DNA of 64,000 bases from Monoplex corrugatus. Lineage: Eukaryota > Mollusca > Gastropoda > Littorinimorpha > Ranellidae. The position numbers and the translations under genes were made by a program. Positions within the stretch are counted from its first letter, which is position 1; each line of letters begins with the position of its first letter. A model generated the notes under the pieces. It did no database searches, had not been told where the DNA came from, and saw nothing but the letters and a program-made list of their open reading frames with translations. Where the stretch lies: positions 18,653,989 through 18,717,988 of the forward strand of contig JAPXFY010000015.1 of assembly GCA_030674185.1 (NCBI GenBank), given 5' to 3'. Below are positions 12,346-24,600 of the stretch, piece by piece.

Positions 12346-13204
12346 TTGCCCTTTTCCCCTACCGGCTTACACGTACATCCCTCCCTGCATTTATTTTCTG
12401 CATCAAGTCGCTGCGGTGGAGCCAAAGGTAATAATTATGAAGTAACGCAACCCTGTCAGGCGTCTGATTCCTTGCTGTGTTCACCAGCCAGTCATAATAA
12501 TTTCAAAAAGAAAAACCTCCAGAGCCACCGACCGACCACTGCCTTGTCTGTGCTCTTGTCCAGGCACTCACAATGGGCCAGTATGATGATGTACAGCTGT
12601 AGCCTGTGTTTTAGCGGAGAGATTTTACTTTGATGTGCGCGTGTGTGTGTGTATGTATAGTCTATCTCTGTGTGTTTGCATGGTTGACTGGGCAGTTGGA
12701 AATGCATTGCTATTTAACACCTGCCAAATGGGAGTGAAGGGGGGGGGGGGGGCGTTATTGTGGAAATACATCAAACGTTGGTTGATGAAAAGAACCCAGG
12801 ATTATTATGGTTAAGCCTTATAGTTATACTCAACCTTTTCCTCGTATGTAACAACATTGTAATAAAGAAGTTGTATAACTGTGGGACAGCTGCACAGATA
12901 CACCGTCAGCAAATGGCATCTCTTTGCTTTACATGTATTGTGTGATAGTGACCTTGACATTGGCTGATTTTGTTCAAATTTTTGACACAACTGCCCTGCT
13001 TTGGGGCTTGTTCAAGAGGGATTCATCACATTGAGACAGTTCCATATGCGCTTCACCCAAATCTGCCAGCAGACTCCCTGAGCCTACGCAAAACCCTTTG
13101 CACTGACAAGGTCTTGAAATGGGGAAGGGGAGGAGGGGGATAGAGGCCTGTGAAACACCAAGCTGACACCACCAGAATGATGGAGACATTCAGATGGACA
13201 GCAA

Positions 13205-13300
13205 ACAGGCCAGTTTTTAATGTTGCAGGCTGGGATTGAACTCGAGAGATCAGATCTCAGGTCCATGCTTTATCAAATGAACCAACCAGCCGGCATTGGG
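13205..13300 (-). mobile_element. tRNA-derived SINE head, reverse orientation
   Basis: On the minus strand this reads GGCTGGTTGGTTCATTTGAT, then AAAGCATGGACC, then TCTCGAGTTCAATCCCAGCC. That is the order A box, anticodon-arm-like region, B box. The order and spacing are those of a tRNA-derived SINE head. A functional tRNA is not supported. Confidence 0.6.
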
Positions 13301-14160
13301 AATCCTCAACTGCCCATGTAGTAGATTTACAGCAAGTGACATCTCTTCACATCACGACATGTTTTGCATGACTGTGAACTTGAAATGGACAGATCTTGTT
13401 CAGACTTGCTCAAGTTTACAATGAAATAATGCTATATAAACATCAAGGATTTGCACATTCCAGGGGCCGGCTGAATTGTCATGAAGCAAGTAGTGAAGGA
13501 GGAGGGAAAATTCCATAAGTCATGTACAGTTTGCATAGTAACGGTGTAGAAACTTGCTGACTGGGTATCTTAGAAATATTAACTTGTTACAACTCCTTGA
13601 TATGCTGAATATAATGCGACCCAAGTACAGTTTTAAGAAAATCGTTGACAAACAAGCGTGATATCGGGTGAAATTTAGGTCAAAGGTATTTTAAGCCGAG
13701 TACAGTGACTCACAGATTTTATCATCAGTGAACAAGCGCGCCAAACCATCAGGCAACATGCTGGACCATCTGAAGATCTGCTGACTTCAGTTAGGAAAAG
13801 AAAACTTTTTGGCTTGGATTTGTAACAGGATCTAATGGCCTTGTAGATTCTGTCCTTCAGGGAATAGTTGAGGGAGGGAGATGGGAGGAGAAGACAGGTA
13901 AAACAATGGACTGAGAATATTGTGGAATGGGCAGAGAACACATCTGCAAAGACCCAGGCTTCGGCACACTACCGACAGAGCTGAAGAAATCTGATGCGGC
14001 CCACCCCAGTGCCTCTTCATGGAGTTAAGACAAAGAGGAATAAGAAGGTAGCAACTCCAAAATGGATCATGGTTTTTATTTATTTAAATTATGCATTTAT
14101 AACTTCTCCACTGAGCTTGTCTCATGGTCCAAATTTGATACAGATCAGGCTGTAAAAAAT
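13301..14160. other. Noncoding stretch, nothing recognised
   Basis: Mixed-composition sequence without exon-like signals. Minus-strand frames between 13675 and 14020 overlap in two registers and carry no domain I recognise. Confidence 0.4.
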
Positions 14161-14179
14161 GACACATTTTTGTTTTTGA

Positions 14180-14284
14180 CGCACGCATGCACGCACACAC
14201 ACGTGCGCACAAACATACACACACACACATGCGAAAATGTTTTTGATACATTTTGTTTTTCACGCATGTGCGTGCGCGCGCGCG

Positions 14285-14357
<73 letters not shown>
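14180..14357. repeat. CA microsatellite block with CGCG-rich core
   Basis: A degenerate CA stretch (14180-14232) is followed by GTGCGTGCGCGCGCGCGCC at about 14267-14286 and a pure CA array to 14357. The alternating purine-pyrimidine character continues across the CG core. Confidence 0.95.
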
Positions 14358-14358
<1 letters not shown>

Positions 14359-14724
14359 CACTTGAATAAAAATCTTTGTTTCTCTTTCTTTCTTAAAGAC
14401 TGAACAGTTAATGGAAGCAATAATTTTCTCAGTATTTGACAGAAACCCATCAAAAAGGCAATGCCAATCATTTTATTGATAGAACAAGATGTCTTCGCTC
14501 TTAGTGTCGATTATTCATTTACTAAACATAAATCCAATTTCTCTGATAGTTCTGTGCTCTTTTGTTACAGAAATTTTGATTTGCGTGTCATTATGACCAG
14601 AGGAATTCTTTGAAGTCTCCACTTTGATAATTGAGTCATAAAACTTTATTTGCTATTTTGTGTTTGATAAACTTTATTTGTTATTTTGTGTTTAATAAAC
14701 TTTTATGTCCAATCAAGCACAAAC

Positions 14725-14945
14725 ACCTACACACACGCATGCAAACACACACATACACTCACGCTCGCACACATGCACACACGCACGCACACCACACCAC
14801 ACACACACACACACACACACACATTCAAACATACACGCACACATATATATATTTGCTCTCTGTCTCTCTCTCTCTCTCTGTCTCTCGCTCTCTTGTCTTC
14901 TTTTCTTATATCTCTCTCTCTAGTCCCTCTCTCTTCCTCTCCCCA
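14725..14945. repeat. CA then CT compound microsatellite
   Basis: Degenerate CA repeats (14725-14840), a short ATATAT patch and CT-rich repeats (14858-14940) lie end to end. Thr/His and Leu/Ser frames over it are artefacts. Confidence 0.9.
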
Positions 14946-14949
14946 CTAA

Positions 14950-15705
14950 CTCTTAGATGCGCACGCACGCTCAGTCTATACCTGATATTGCTCAGAATAG
15001 ATTGGCTATTGTGGTATACCAATCTTTGTTGAATATATCATGGTGTTGGTTGATCCCCTTATATCCGGAGAATAAATAATGAATTTATGTTCTTGTCATC
15101 GGGAAGAGGTAGTACGTTCTGAACTGAGACACACAGACAGGATTAATAATTAACTCTTGTGCCCCAATGCTGGTCAAGCATACACAGCTCTGCAGAAAGC
15201 TCGGGTCAGTACAAAAATGTCGTTGCTTATCAACAAAAATTTTTAAGTTGGTGAAATGTATGACACACACCATTTGTGTCTTGCAAACCAGAGAGTTGAT
15301 CACCAGCGCGCTTGTGGTTTTGCCAGTCTCTCCCCATCCATGCCTCTGGCTCTGAAGGCCGCAAGTAGGCCAAAATTGGAAGTAAATGGTGCTGAAAGGG
15401 TTACGTTGCCGCAAGCGATTGACCTAGTGAGACTGGACAGTCTGGGAGTGGTAGCCACTACTAGAATTGTGTCAGTGTGGGGACAAGAGCTTGTGATGGT
15501 AGTAGGTTTAGACCGTGCGGTAGCCAGGACAGACAGAACTGTGTGTGTCTGCATTCAAAATAAAACCTTTTCTCTCGCATGCAGCACTAAATCTTTTGAT
15601 TCGTGCTCTTAGGGAAGTTCCTTATTTTGGAAGGAAAATATATGTGCACTGAAAATTTCCATAGGTATTCATGAGCATAAAGAAATAAATAAATAAAAAT
15701 AGTAG
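14950..15705. other. Non-repetitive noncoding stretch with a 118-codon open frame
   Basis: The stretch between 15100 and 15610 is non-repetitive and has open frames on both strands. No domain, homology or exon boundary is apparent. The end (15650-15705) is A-rich with AATAAATAAATAAA. I cannot assign a role. Confidence 0.3.
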
Positions 15706-16065
15706 GCTTTCGCTGGTGGGATCACTTTGCCTGAAAACTGAATAAAGGTTTCACTGTGGCATACTTTACCAAAAAGGAAGAAAGTTTCGGTGGGCATACT
15801 TTACCCAAAAGTGAAAAAAGGTTTCAGTGGGATACTTTACCAAAAAGTGAATAAGGTTTCACTGGTGGGCATACTTTACCCAAAAAGTGAAGAAAGGTTT
15901 CACTGGTGGGCATACTTTACCAAAGTGAAAAAGGTTTCACTGGTGGGCATACTTACCAAAAGTGAAGAAAGGTTTCACTGGTGGGCAATTCACTGGTGGG
16001 CATACTTTGCCTGAAAAGTGAAGAAAGGTTTCACTGGTGGGCATACTTTGCCCAAAAACTAAAAA
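15705..16065. repeat. About 41-bp minisatellite
   Basis: About eight or nine imperfect head-to-tail copies of GGTTTCACTGGTGGGCATAC followed by TTTACCCAAAAAGTGAAGAAA are present. Units vary by indels in the A-run and in TTTACC/TTTGCC. The tandem frame gives a periodic peptide, but indels break the register between units, so coding is unlikely. Confidence 0.9.
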
Positions 16066-16600
16066 GCACAGAACTGCTGGTGGTATAATTGCGTTGTTGC
16101 TCATCTGTGAAGGAGTTAAATTGTTATTAGATCTAGTTGATATGCAAGCCAGATATACAAACCAGAGAAAAAGCATGTTGTTTTTTTCTTTCTCATTAGC
16201 CACATATAGTAGCATGGATTGACAGAATCTTTGTGTCTTTTTGTATTGTTGCTTTAACCGTCCTCCACGAGTGTTTAGTCTTGTGATTTGTTCTTGTCAA
16301 GAGGCCAACACTGGCAGTCAGGGTATAGGAGAAGTGCGGTGTAAAAGCACAACATTGGTATTATACACACGGTTTTATGGTAGGTAGGACATAAAGGACC
16401 TTGGAAGATGTACTAGATGACAGGCAGTTTTTTCCTTGAGATACGGTAATGTCTGTCATAGGTAGAAATAGACGGAGAGAAGATTGGCAATATGTGTTTA
16501 GATATATCTAATACCAGGGCTTTTTGTTTTAAGCTGGGCAGTGTAGATTTAAAAACAAATGATAATACTTTGGGGGGTTATCGTGCTACTTAGGAGGTTA
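16066..16600. other. Noncoding spacer before the CpG-richer block
   Basis: I see no exon or repeat family. The sequence is AT-leaning and ends with a TTTGGGGGGTTATCG segment before composition shifts toward GC. Confidence 0.4.
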
Positions 16601-17754
16601 AAGAAGAAAAAGGTGGAGGCCGTTGTTGTACAATGAGGAATGCATGCACTCTACCCGTGTCTTTATTTTCCCCTCCCTGTCCCCCAATACTTCCCACCCA
16701 TCCACTGTGTCTCCACCCTGTCACCAAGCCAGCTAGGGAGGGGGAGGGTGGGACATAGGGTGAAGTGTCTGTCAGTGTGATGTTCTGTTGGCTGGGGCTG
16801 TCGGCAGCCATGTTGAATCCCCCCGTCTTGTGCAGCCTGCTAGGTCGGTGGGGGGAGGTTGAAGGGATGAAAGAAAAACCCGGAGAGACAGATTGAGAAG
16901 CTGCCTCCTTCTCCGTACCGGCTTTGTGTTGGGCTGGCACGTCGAGCTCTAACTGCTGTCGGCTTGTGTTGCTCCCAGTGCTAAGCGCACGACAAACTAC
17001 CACTGCTGGCTGTTACTTCATGGTCTGTGGCCGTGCTGCCACACACTACACTGCTACCGTCATCAACAGAATGAACCCACACTTGACAAACACCGCTCCT
17101 CCGCCACCACTACTACCGCTAGAAGGGACAGAGAGCTGTAGTACAGCGGTGAAGTAGAGGAAAGAGGAGCTGGCTCGGTGAACGTGCTGCTTGCATAGCA
17201 AGTGTGGTGGTGGTGTGTGGCGTTGTGCTGTTGTAGCGAGCAGCCCCTGGCAGAGCCCGGCCAACAGTCACACACACACTCACCCACAACAGACTGTAGT
17301 CGTGTGGTTCTTCACCAACATACCATCACAACAACAAAACCGGTGCTAGCCCCTTGTGTGGTGGTAGTGGTGTTGTGTGTGTGTGTGCCAGTCGGTTCAC
17401 TCTTTCTTGTACTACTACTACACTAGCAACTCGCGTGCCAGTGGGATTGTACACGGGTGTGTGCTGCTTTTTTTGTTGAAGTGGATGTATACGTTCAGGT
17501 TTGTGTGCTGGTGACTCCTTCGTTTCGTTGGTTGGATAACCTGTGCAAAGTGTTGGGCTACAGACCCAGACGGACCCGGGGTTGAGCGATCCATCTGGTT
17601 GTGTGCGTTGGGTGTATTAGCTCTTTTGACTTAGCTGCCACTACCCACCACACCACCGCTGCCCTTTGGCTGACCTGCTGGATACTTGGGGTTGACGATC
17701 TTTATGTCGGAGTGTCTTCTTCACACACAGCCTGACCGTTTTCTGCCCCAGTAG
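16600..17754 (+). promoter_or_regulatory. Candidate promoter and 5'UTR exon of RERE
   Basis: Base composition rises sharply here, and CpG dinucleotides are more frequent than in neighbouring intronic sequence. No long meaningful reading frame exists. The block ends with CCCCAGTAG followed by GTGAGA at 17755, a good splice donor, which suggests a noncoding first exon ending at 17754. The next exon-like segment on the same strand is at 21251, with a start codon 10 bases in. I infer a transcription start somewhere in this block. No TATA box stands out. It could equally be an internal promoter of a longer gene. Confidence 0.4.
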
Positions 17755-18435
17755 GTGAGATGGAGCTTTGTATGATGTGACGATCGTGTGAGGGAGAGAG
17801 TGTGTGTGTGTTGTGTGTAACAGAACGAAGGAGGAATCGGGGTGTGCGGTGCCTAGCTTGCAATGCTTGTGTCAAGGCGCCGCGCTTTGTTTGCGCCGCT
17901 TGTATAGCAGGTTTTCGGCCAGCTAGAATATTTGTGCTCTCAGCTCATGGCATTTCACTGACATGGGGTCACAAGTAAACGCCTAACACTCACTAAGACA
18001 CTGTATTGAGTCAAACGAAACAGGCCCAGTGTTTGTAGACCTTGTCCATGTCTTTTGACGCTGAGAATAATTACAATGAAGGGCAATACGTAGGGTAGGG
18101 GCTCGCTACTGCTTACTGGAAGTTACTCTTTTAACTTGCACCTTCCATTTGGTGTTCAGTTTGGTTGAATGGAATACTGTTGTCAAGATTATGGGTAGCC
18201 TATAGTGGTAATGAACAGCAGCTTGTCAAACTACCGAAAATGCTTGTTGATACCAGTTTGTATAATGTACAGTGCTGAACAATTACTAGGACTGGAGTTT
18301 AAGACTGATCATGTTTGTGAAGGGAATTCAACATTTTTCACTGAACCTGTCATTTCTTCCATGTATAAGTTTATATATGCACATTACCAGATCAGCTGTG
18401 ACAACTGTGATGGAGGGGAGAAAGTCTAGCACACT
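17755..18435. other. Putative first intron, 5' part
   Basis: CpG-richer sequence continues to about 17960 (including GGCGCCGCGC near 17876), then composition falls. No exon is recognised. Confidence 0.35.
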
Positions 18436-18439
18436 GGCA

Positions 18440-18453
18440 CGCGCGCCACACAC

Positions 18454-18492
<39 letters not shown>
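18440..18492. repeat. (CA)n microsatellite
   Basis: A pure CA array preceded by GCACGCGCGCC. Confidence 0.95.
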
Positions 18493-18889
18493 GCTACCAG
18501 GCAACACCCATCCCCATCATCAGCTCCACACACCCTCACCCCATCCATCCCCCATTCCATTTTTCTGTTGCTGCTTTGCTAGATTCTGTTACCTTGATGG
18601 CAGTTGCCAAGCAACAGTTAGGGCCACAGTGGGTCAATCAAGTGTCTGCTTTGTGGTAGGTGTTGATGGAGGATTGAGGAAGGCTAAAGGGATGTAAGTG
18701 GATTGTCACAATTGGAATGATTGCCTTTCCTGCCACTAATGGCTTTGTCTGCATCTGTTTGCTGCCATTGGCTCCTGTGAGCGTACACTTAATGTCCATG
18801 TGGATTAGAGGTGTATGTGTGTGTGTATTTACCATAATGATAGGATTCCTGTTCTCTTTGACAACTTGTCAGAGGAGTGATTGAAAAAT

Positions 18890-19015
18890 GGTCTTTTCTT
18901 CTCTTGTCTTCTCTCTCCTGTCTCTCTCCTTCCCCCTCTCTCACCCCCCCCCCCCCTTCTATCTGTCTCTCACTATTTCACTCACACTTTCCTCTTTCTC
19001 ACTCTACTCTTTCTC

Positions 19016-19056
<41 letters not shown>

Positions 19057-19081
19057 CCCCCCCCCCTCTCTCTCTCTCTCT

Positions 19082-19112
<31 letters not shown>

Positions 19113-19155
19113 CCCCCCCCTCTCTCTCCGTCCCTCCCTCCACCCATCCCCATAT
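18890..19155. repeat. CT/C-rich microsatellite block
   Basis: Polypyrimidine sequence with CT arrays at about 19019-19051 and 19065-19112, interrupted by C runs. Overlapping Ser/Leu/Pro frames in all three plus registers are artefacts. Confidence 0.95.
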
Positions 19156-19671
19156 CATGCTTGCATGTGCACACATGCATTTGATGACATAGACATTTTG
19201 CTCAGTGACAGTTTAATGATGTTTAAAACCCCAAGACGGCTGAACAATTAGATTGTGTCAGAAGCTCCAGGCAAACATAGAAATAATGTGTTATTTACTT
19301 ATTATGTGATTATAATATGGTACAGTGAATTTGGAATGCTGTCCACATCCTCATTTCAAACTTAAAAATACTATGCAACATAAGATGATTTTGTAATGTG
19401 TGATTTATGTTGTAGGTAATCACTTACAGTATGCGTGCAGTCATGGGCATTTTTGTTTTTATCTTCATTACTGTAGTTCATGAAAATTAATATTGTTTAA
19501 TTAATGATAATGAATTAGTGTTGGACTTATGTTGTACTTACCTTGATCTGTGTGCAGAATTTTTCAGTTCTTAAGTCATAAAAGGAGAAGATGAATAATC
19601 TTTCAATGATAATGATCAATAGGCTTTTAAAACCTGGAGAAAGATGGTGCTGCAGCTTGCAGTAAAACAAC

Positions 19672-19880
19672 TTAACCCTTTGACTCCCGCACCCAGCCCG
19701 CCAGCTTCCTGCATTGTCAACCATGCTAGCAAACCAAAAATTTAACCCTTTGACTAACGCACCCTGTCTGCCAGCATCCTGCATTGTCAACCATACTAGC
19801 AGAGCAAAAACGTAACCCTTTGAAGGAGTCAAAGGGTTGAGTTTCTGCATTTGGTTGATATGCGGGAGTCAAAAGGTTAA
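19672..19880. mobile_element. TTAA-bounded palindromic MITE, copy 2
   Basis: The left end is TTAACCCTTTGACTCCCGCA and the right end is GCGGGAGTCAAAAGGTTAA. The left arm is internally duplicated (two GCCAGC-TCCTGCATTGTCAAC segments), so this copy is longer than the usual 175-185 bp. Its central hairpin partner is partly deleted. Confidence 0.8.
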
Positions 19881-19884
19881 AGTA

Positions 19885-20110
19885 CTCAGCCGAGCAGTTT
19901 AGATATATCAGATTTTTAAGTAGAGGGTCTGAGTTTGATTCTGCCCAAGTACTACCTGATGGATAAAGAGAGGAGTTTTCTCAGGGGTGAACATGGGTGT
20001 AGATCTGTCTGCTGGTTCCTGAATCTTGTGTGTATAAGCACTCAGAACATCAGAAATGCACATCAAAGATCTGTAAGCCATGCCGGTTTTCTGTGACCTA
20101 TGGAAACATG
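19885..20110 (+). mobile_element. tRNA-derived SINE
   Basis: The head has an A-box-like CCGAGCAGTTTAGATATATC and a B-box-like GTCTGAGTTTGATTCTGCC. The body contains GTTTTCTCAGGGGTGAACAT and ends near CAAAGATCTGTAAGCCATG. It abuts the preceding MITE almost directly. Confidence 0.6.
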
Positions 20111-20214
20111 TAAATAGCAGCAGGCACACACTGAAGTGAGTATGCAGATGATGCAACAACATAATGCATGGACAAACAGCATGCAGAGGACATCAAGAAC
20201 GTTGTTTTAGCATG

Positions 20215-20315
20215 CAACACACACCATACACACACACGAACACACCGTACAGCACGAAACGCACGCACGCACAGCACACACGCACCACGCACACACACAC
20301 ACACACACACACCAC

Positions 20316-20374
<59 letters not shown>

Positions 20375-20430
20375 CTATAGATAGATATGTAGATCTATAC
20401 ATATATACAGATATAGATATTGATATAGAT
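20215..20430. repeat. CA microsatellite grading into GATA/TATA repeats
   Basis: Degenerate then pure CA array (20218-20372) followed by GATA/TATATA repeats to about 20432. All open frames across it are low-complexity artefacts. Confidence 0.95.
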
Positions 20431-20441
20431 ATATAAAGGCA

Positions 20442-20555
20442 GTTACAGCCTATGAGAAGAAGGGGAGAAGGCTTAGAGTTGGTAAAATATTCATTTTGTT
20501 TACAGCCTATGAGAAGAGGGGAGAGGGCTTAGAGTTGGTAAAATATTCATTTTGA
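20442..20555. repeat. 57-bp tandem duplication
   Basis: Two nearly identical head-to-tail copies begin TTACAGCCTATGAGAAGA and end TAAAATATTCATTTTG. The few differences suggest a recent duplication. Confidence 0.9.
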
Positions 20556-20957
20556 ATAAACAGGGCTACCTTCCATTACTGGGAACTTGTATGTGTTCTG
20601 GATTCACATTGTTCCAGAAATACAGTTAAGTATGTCCGCTGTTCCAGAAAATTTTTAAAATCCAATCACCTTTTTTTTTTATATATATATAAATGTTTGT
20701 CATTTTAGAGCACAAGTGCTCTTTCCGCTAAACTGTTCAAAGCTTTCCAACAGTTGCTAAAGTTATTTTGCAAGAATGATGCCATCTTTCCCAACATTGG
20801 CTGATGTCACTGTGCAGTAAATGAAAGCACTGCTGATCATTCAGAATCGGCTTCATGAAATCTTGCATGCTTTTCATTAAAATGGTGGCTGATTCTGTCA
20901 AGTAATGTCTAGGATGTGTTTGCTAATGTGTTCCTAAAAGTCATGCTGTGTTCTTGA

Positions 20958-21145
20958 TTTCAACCCTTTGACTCCCTCACCCTGTCCACAACTGCAAAAA
21001 CTTGATGCTTTGACTCCCTCACCCTGTCAACCAGGTTCCTGCAGGAAGCTGGTGTACAGGGTGAGGGAGTTTAAGTGTTAAATTTTGGCTAGCATGTTTG
21101 AAAATGCAGGGTGTTGGTGGACAGGGGTGAGAGTCAAAGGGTTAA
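20958..21145. mobile_element. TTAA-bounded palindromic MITE, copy 3
   Basis: The left end is CAACCCTTTGACTCCCTCAC, with the TTAA mutated to TTCAA. The right end is GAGAGTCAAAGGGTTAA. The central hairpin TTCCTGCAGGAAGCTGG is intact. Confidence 0.8.
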
Positions 21146-21250
21146 AAGATCTACCATGTTCCTGAAAATAAAATTTTGGGTTAGGCAGTCCTGCCTGGCT
21201 GAGATTTACTGATTGTCGTTTGACATTGAAGGATTAAGACTCACTTCTAG

Positions 21251-21470
21251 GATCAGGGTGATGAACATAATGAAAGGATATTGGAAGAATGCACAGCAGG
21301 ACCAAACTCATAGTGACACTGATAGTGATCAGAAGAATAAAAGCAGATCTTCTGGAAGCAGTACCCAATTAGTGACAGCAAATGTCAGAACAACAACAAA
21401 ATATGGAATTGAAAGTGGGGAAGGGCAGGTTGAGTACAGAACAGTACCTGCTGCTGAGGTGAGCATGGAG
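21251..21470 (+). CDS. Probable N-terminal coding exon of RERE/Atrophin
   Basis: This non-repetitive segment stays open from an acceptor-like CTCACTTCTAG at 21240-21250 to two in-frame donors: GAG/GTGAGC (exon end 21458) and GAG/GTAAGT (exon end 21470). The first ATG in frame is 21261, with G at -3. The peptide starts MNIMKGYWKNAQQD, has an acidic/serine stretch (HSDTDSDQKNKSRSSGSS), and then TTKYGIESGEGQVEYRTVPAAEV. The last part resembles, in pattern, the stretch just before the BAH domain of vertebrate RERE (a Ser/Lys-rich linker, then a Tyr-x-x-x-x-Gly-Glu pattern). Similarity is short and judged by eye, so assignment is tentative. The exon ends in phase 0 and would join the phase-0 SANT exon at 34076 in frame. 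Confidence 0.45.
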
Positions 21471-21475
21471 GTAAG

Positions 21476-21655
21476 TTAACCCTTTGAATTCCTGCACCCT
21501 GTTCACCAGCATCTTGCGTCACCAGCCTTGCTAACAAAGCAAAAAACCTAACCCTTTGACTCTTTCACCCTATCCACCAGCTTCCTGCAGGATGAGGGAG
21601 TCAAAGGGTTAAGTTTTTGCAGTTGGTGAATCCTGTGCGGGGGTCAAAGAGTTAA
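21476..21655. mobile_element. TTAA-bounded palindromic MITE, copy 4, at a splice donor
   Basis: The element starts at TTAACCCTTTGAATTCCTGC immediately after the candidate donor GTAAG at 21471 and ends GGGGTCAAAGAGTTAA. It contains the usual nested arms: the second left arm at about 21551 and its complement at about 21590. The last T of the GTAAGT donor is the first base of the element's TTAA. Confidence 0.8.
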
Positions 21656-24600
21656 AGAGATGAACGCACCTCCCCTTCATCCTTTGTGTTCAGTTAGTGA
21701 AGTAACATTTAAGTATTCAGAACTTTGTGTAGGCTTAGTGTTGTGTGTATATATGTGTGTGTGTGTACATGTGAATAACAAGCCTCAGTGTGTTTGAAGA
21801 CTTAGCAAAAGGTCAGAAAAACTGTATTTTGTTTTTTACCTTTGTTTTTTATCCGAGTTCAGTTCTGCCCCCACTGTGCTCAGCCTTTCAACAACCCCAA
21901 AAATTATTACTAATAATAAGAAAAATGATAGTATCAATAATTCTTGAAAAATATTGATTTTTATTTTAATTGATTTATTTTTTCATTGATACACATCAAA
22001 TGTACAGATATTCAGCTTATAAGTTAAGAAGTAAAAAATGAACCAACGTCTGTCCATCTGGATATAATACAATTAACTATTTGTTGGATGAAGTGGAAAG
22101 AGTACTCTTAAATAATATTTCGTGTCACGAGAAAATTCTGAATACGGGAGGCAAATGTTATGAAGACAGAAAGCAGTCTGAATACAAAACATTTACATTA
22201 TATAAATTGTGTCATGAATATGCTATTTTATACTTGTCCAGGTTGTTCTGAAATAAAGAGTTCATATCAGATACCTACAGACAAGTAGTAGATAATTTCT
22301 CAGTGGATGTTGAGCGAATCGACGAATGAGGTAGCACAGGACAGTTAGACCAAAGTGCACATTTTTCATTTCTGAGTTTGTGACATTTCATTTCTGAGTT
22401 TTTAACTCATTTTAAAATTGTAAAGTTGCTGAGTTGCTGGATTAGAATTTTAGAAAATTAGATGATCTATGATAGATTTGTTTTTAGATTATGTGTAATA
22501 GTTTTCTTTTTAGATGCATTTAAACTTCTAATGTAAAACTCTGTGGGTGTGTTTGGTTTGTTGTGTTTTGTTGTTGTTGTTTTTGGGGGGGTGCTTTTAT
22601 CCTTAAAATGTTGAGAAATTGAAGATTATGTATGGAATGGAAACATGGAAACATTTGTTGTCTCAGTTTTCATCCTATCTATCTAGTTGTAGATATAGGT
22701 ATGACTGACTGGCTGTGACTTAAGTCAGGTTTTTCTTTGCTGTTTCACAGATAGTAAAATATTCAAGCCATAAATAGATAATCACCACTCCCAAACAGCT
22801 AAATTGTTTCTAAAGGCTATTTTGAAAATGCTGTGGAAATTGTCCCTAGAATGTATGTGTTGTGGAAAAAGAAAAGTTGCTTTAGTTTCAGCAGTGACAA
22901 AATAAATTTCACAACACAAAGACCAAAAAGAAACATTATTACTTGTCATAAACAAATGAAAATGCAAGGTGTAACAGGTGAACAGTAATGTGGCAGAAGT
23001 GCTTTGTTGTGTCAAGTTACATCGATTCTTCCTTTTTTTTTTTCTTTTTTTTTTTTTCTCTCATCTTTCTCTCCTTCATCTCCTTCTCCCTGTTAATGTA
23101 TCATTGGAAGGTTTTCTTTCTAATTTACATGTTAAGAGAACTCATCAGTTGTATTTAAATGTCTAGTAAGTTGTGCGCTAAATTGTAGTCATATGTATAC
23201 GGTGTGCAGCTTTCTTGTGGATTTTATTTTTTGTTGTTTTTAACCCATATATCAGTACAATTTTGACTGAACACTGCTGACAATCATAGGCCTTAGGTCA
23301 TAGCCATGAACATGGCATTTTTTCACAATGAACTGGCAGTCAGTTTGAAGACAGTACAGTACTGTATAAACAGTTGATAAAGAGTTGTTTGTTGAAGTTT
23401 CCAGATAACACCGAACAGCAAGAATTTAAAGTTTTTTTTACATTTGAATCATCGTGAAGAACTCAAATGGATGGTAACATGTTGTCGACAAAGAGAGTAA
23501 CCTCCACGTCTTGCTGAAAATCTTTATTGTGAAAAAAAAGTTGTTCTAAACAGTTCAGTTCACTCTAGTCAAATAGTTGTTTGTGTTGGAGCAAAAAGAC
23601 AATGAAGGCCATCGAGACCTAATAACATTATTTTGACCTGAGCTGTTGAGGAATTTCAAAGCTGACAAAAGGGTTTGTTTGGGCTACATTCAAGTCAGCT
23701 AGCCGGAGGCGTCGTTGATGTGTTTCACACTCTCTGTGCTTTCGTGGCCTGTTCAGTCATGTCGAGTTGTTCAAGTTGTTGCTAGCCAAAAACACGTTTG
23801 GCACTCGAGTGGCCTGTGAGGTGTGTGGTAAGATAAAAGGTTCGAGGGCCAGGTGGAAGGGAGGAGGCAGATGAGCAGAATGCATAAAGAAAGGTGAGTG
23901 ACATTTGCGGAGAGGCAGTGCACAACAACAGCAGTGTTGAATGGTGATGGCCTGCACTCCCCCAAGTCCCTGGCCCCCCCGGCTGTACTGGCTAGCCCTC
24001 TAGAGCTCTCCTTCTCCTCTCCCATCGACACCGCTACGTACGTGTGTAGCTGGCCCCTGCTGCCCCCTTCGCTTCACTGCGTCAGTGTCTGCGCACAGCA
24101 ATGGCACGTCACAAAACTACATCGCCTTTTGGCTGAGCAGTCATTGAAGGAAGGCACGCACGCAGAACGAACGCTTGTAAAGCTTGTCCAATTTAAATTA
24201 GCATCACCTCAGGCCACTCCTCCCTCCTCCCCCACATGTGTAGTCCGGGTGGCTTTGTGGGTGAAGTTTCTTCCCTCACCCACCCTCCACCCTGTTACCC
24301 CCTCTTTTTAAGATGTTTTTTTTTTTTTTTTAAGGGGGAAAAATGTTGGTTGTAACTTCAAAGGCCGCTTACTGCGCAGCACTGACACTCTAATGGCTAC
24401 ACGTCCACGTCTTTAGAAAAATTGCCAAGATTTCCTTGTGATAGTTCTTACTGTTTCATTTGAAATCGCTTACTTAGTGTTGGATCAAGTTACAGGATGT
24501 GTGCAGCAGTCTGTATTTCCTCTCTGCATGTACGCATGCATGTGCATGTGTGTGAAGGAATAGGAGTACAAGTGTGTGTGTGTATGGGGGCGTACTTGTG

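Noticed and set aside
23790..23850. CEVCGK-like zinc-finger fragment near a GTAAGA donor
   Set aside because: Only one Cys pair, no second ligand pair in frame, and no acceptor upstream. Chance similarity.
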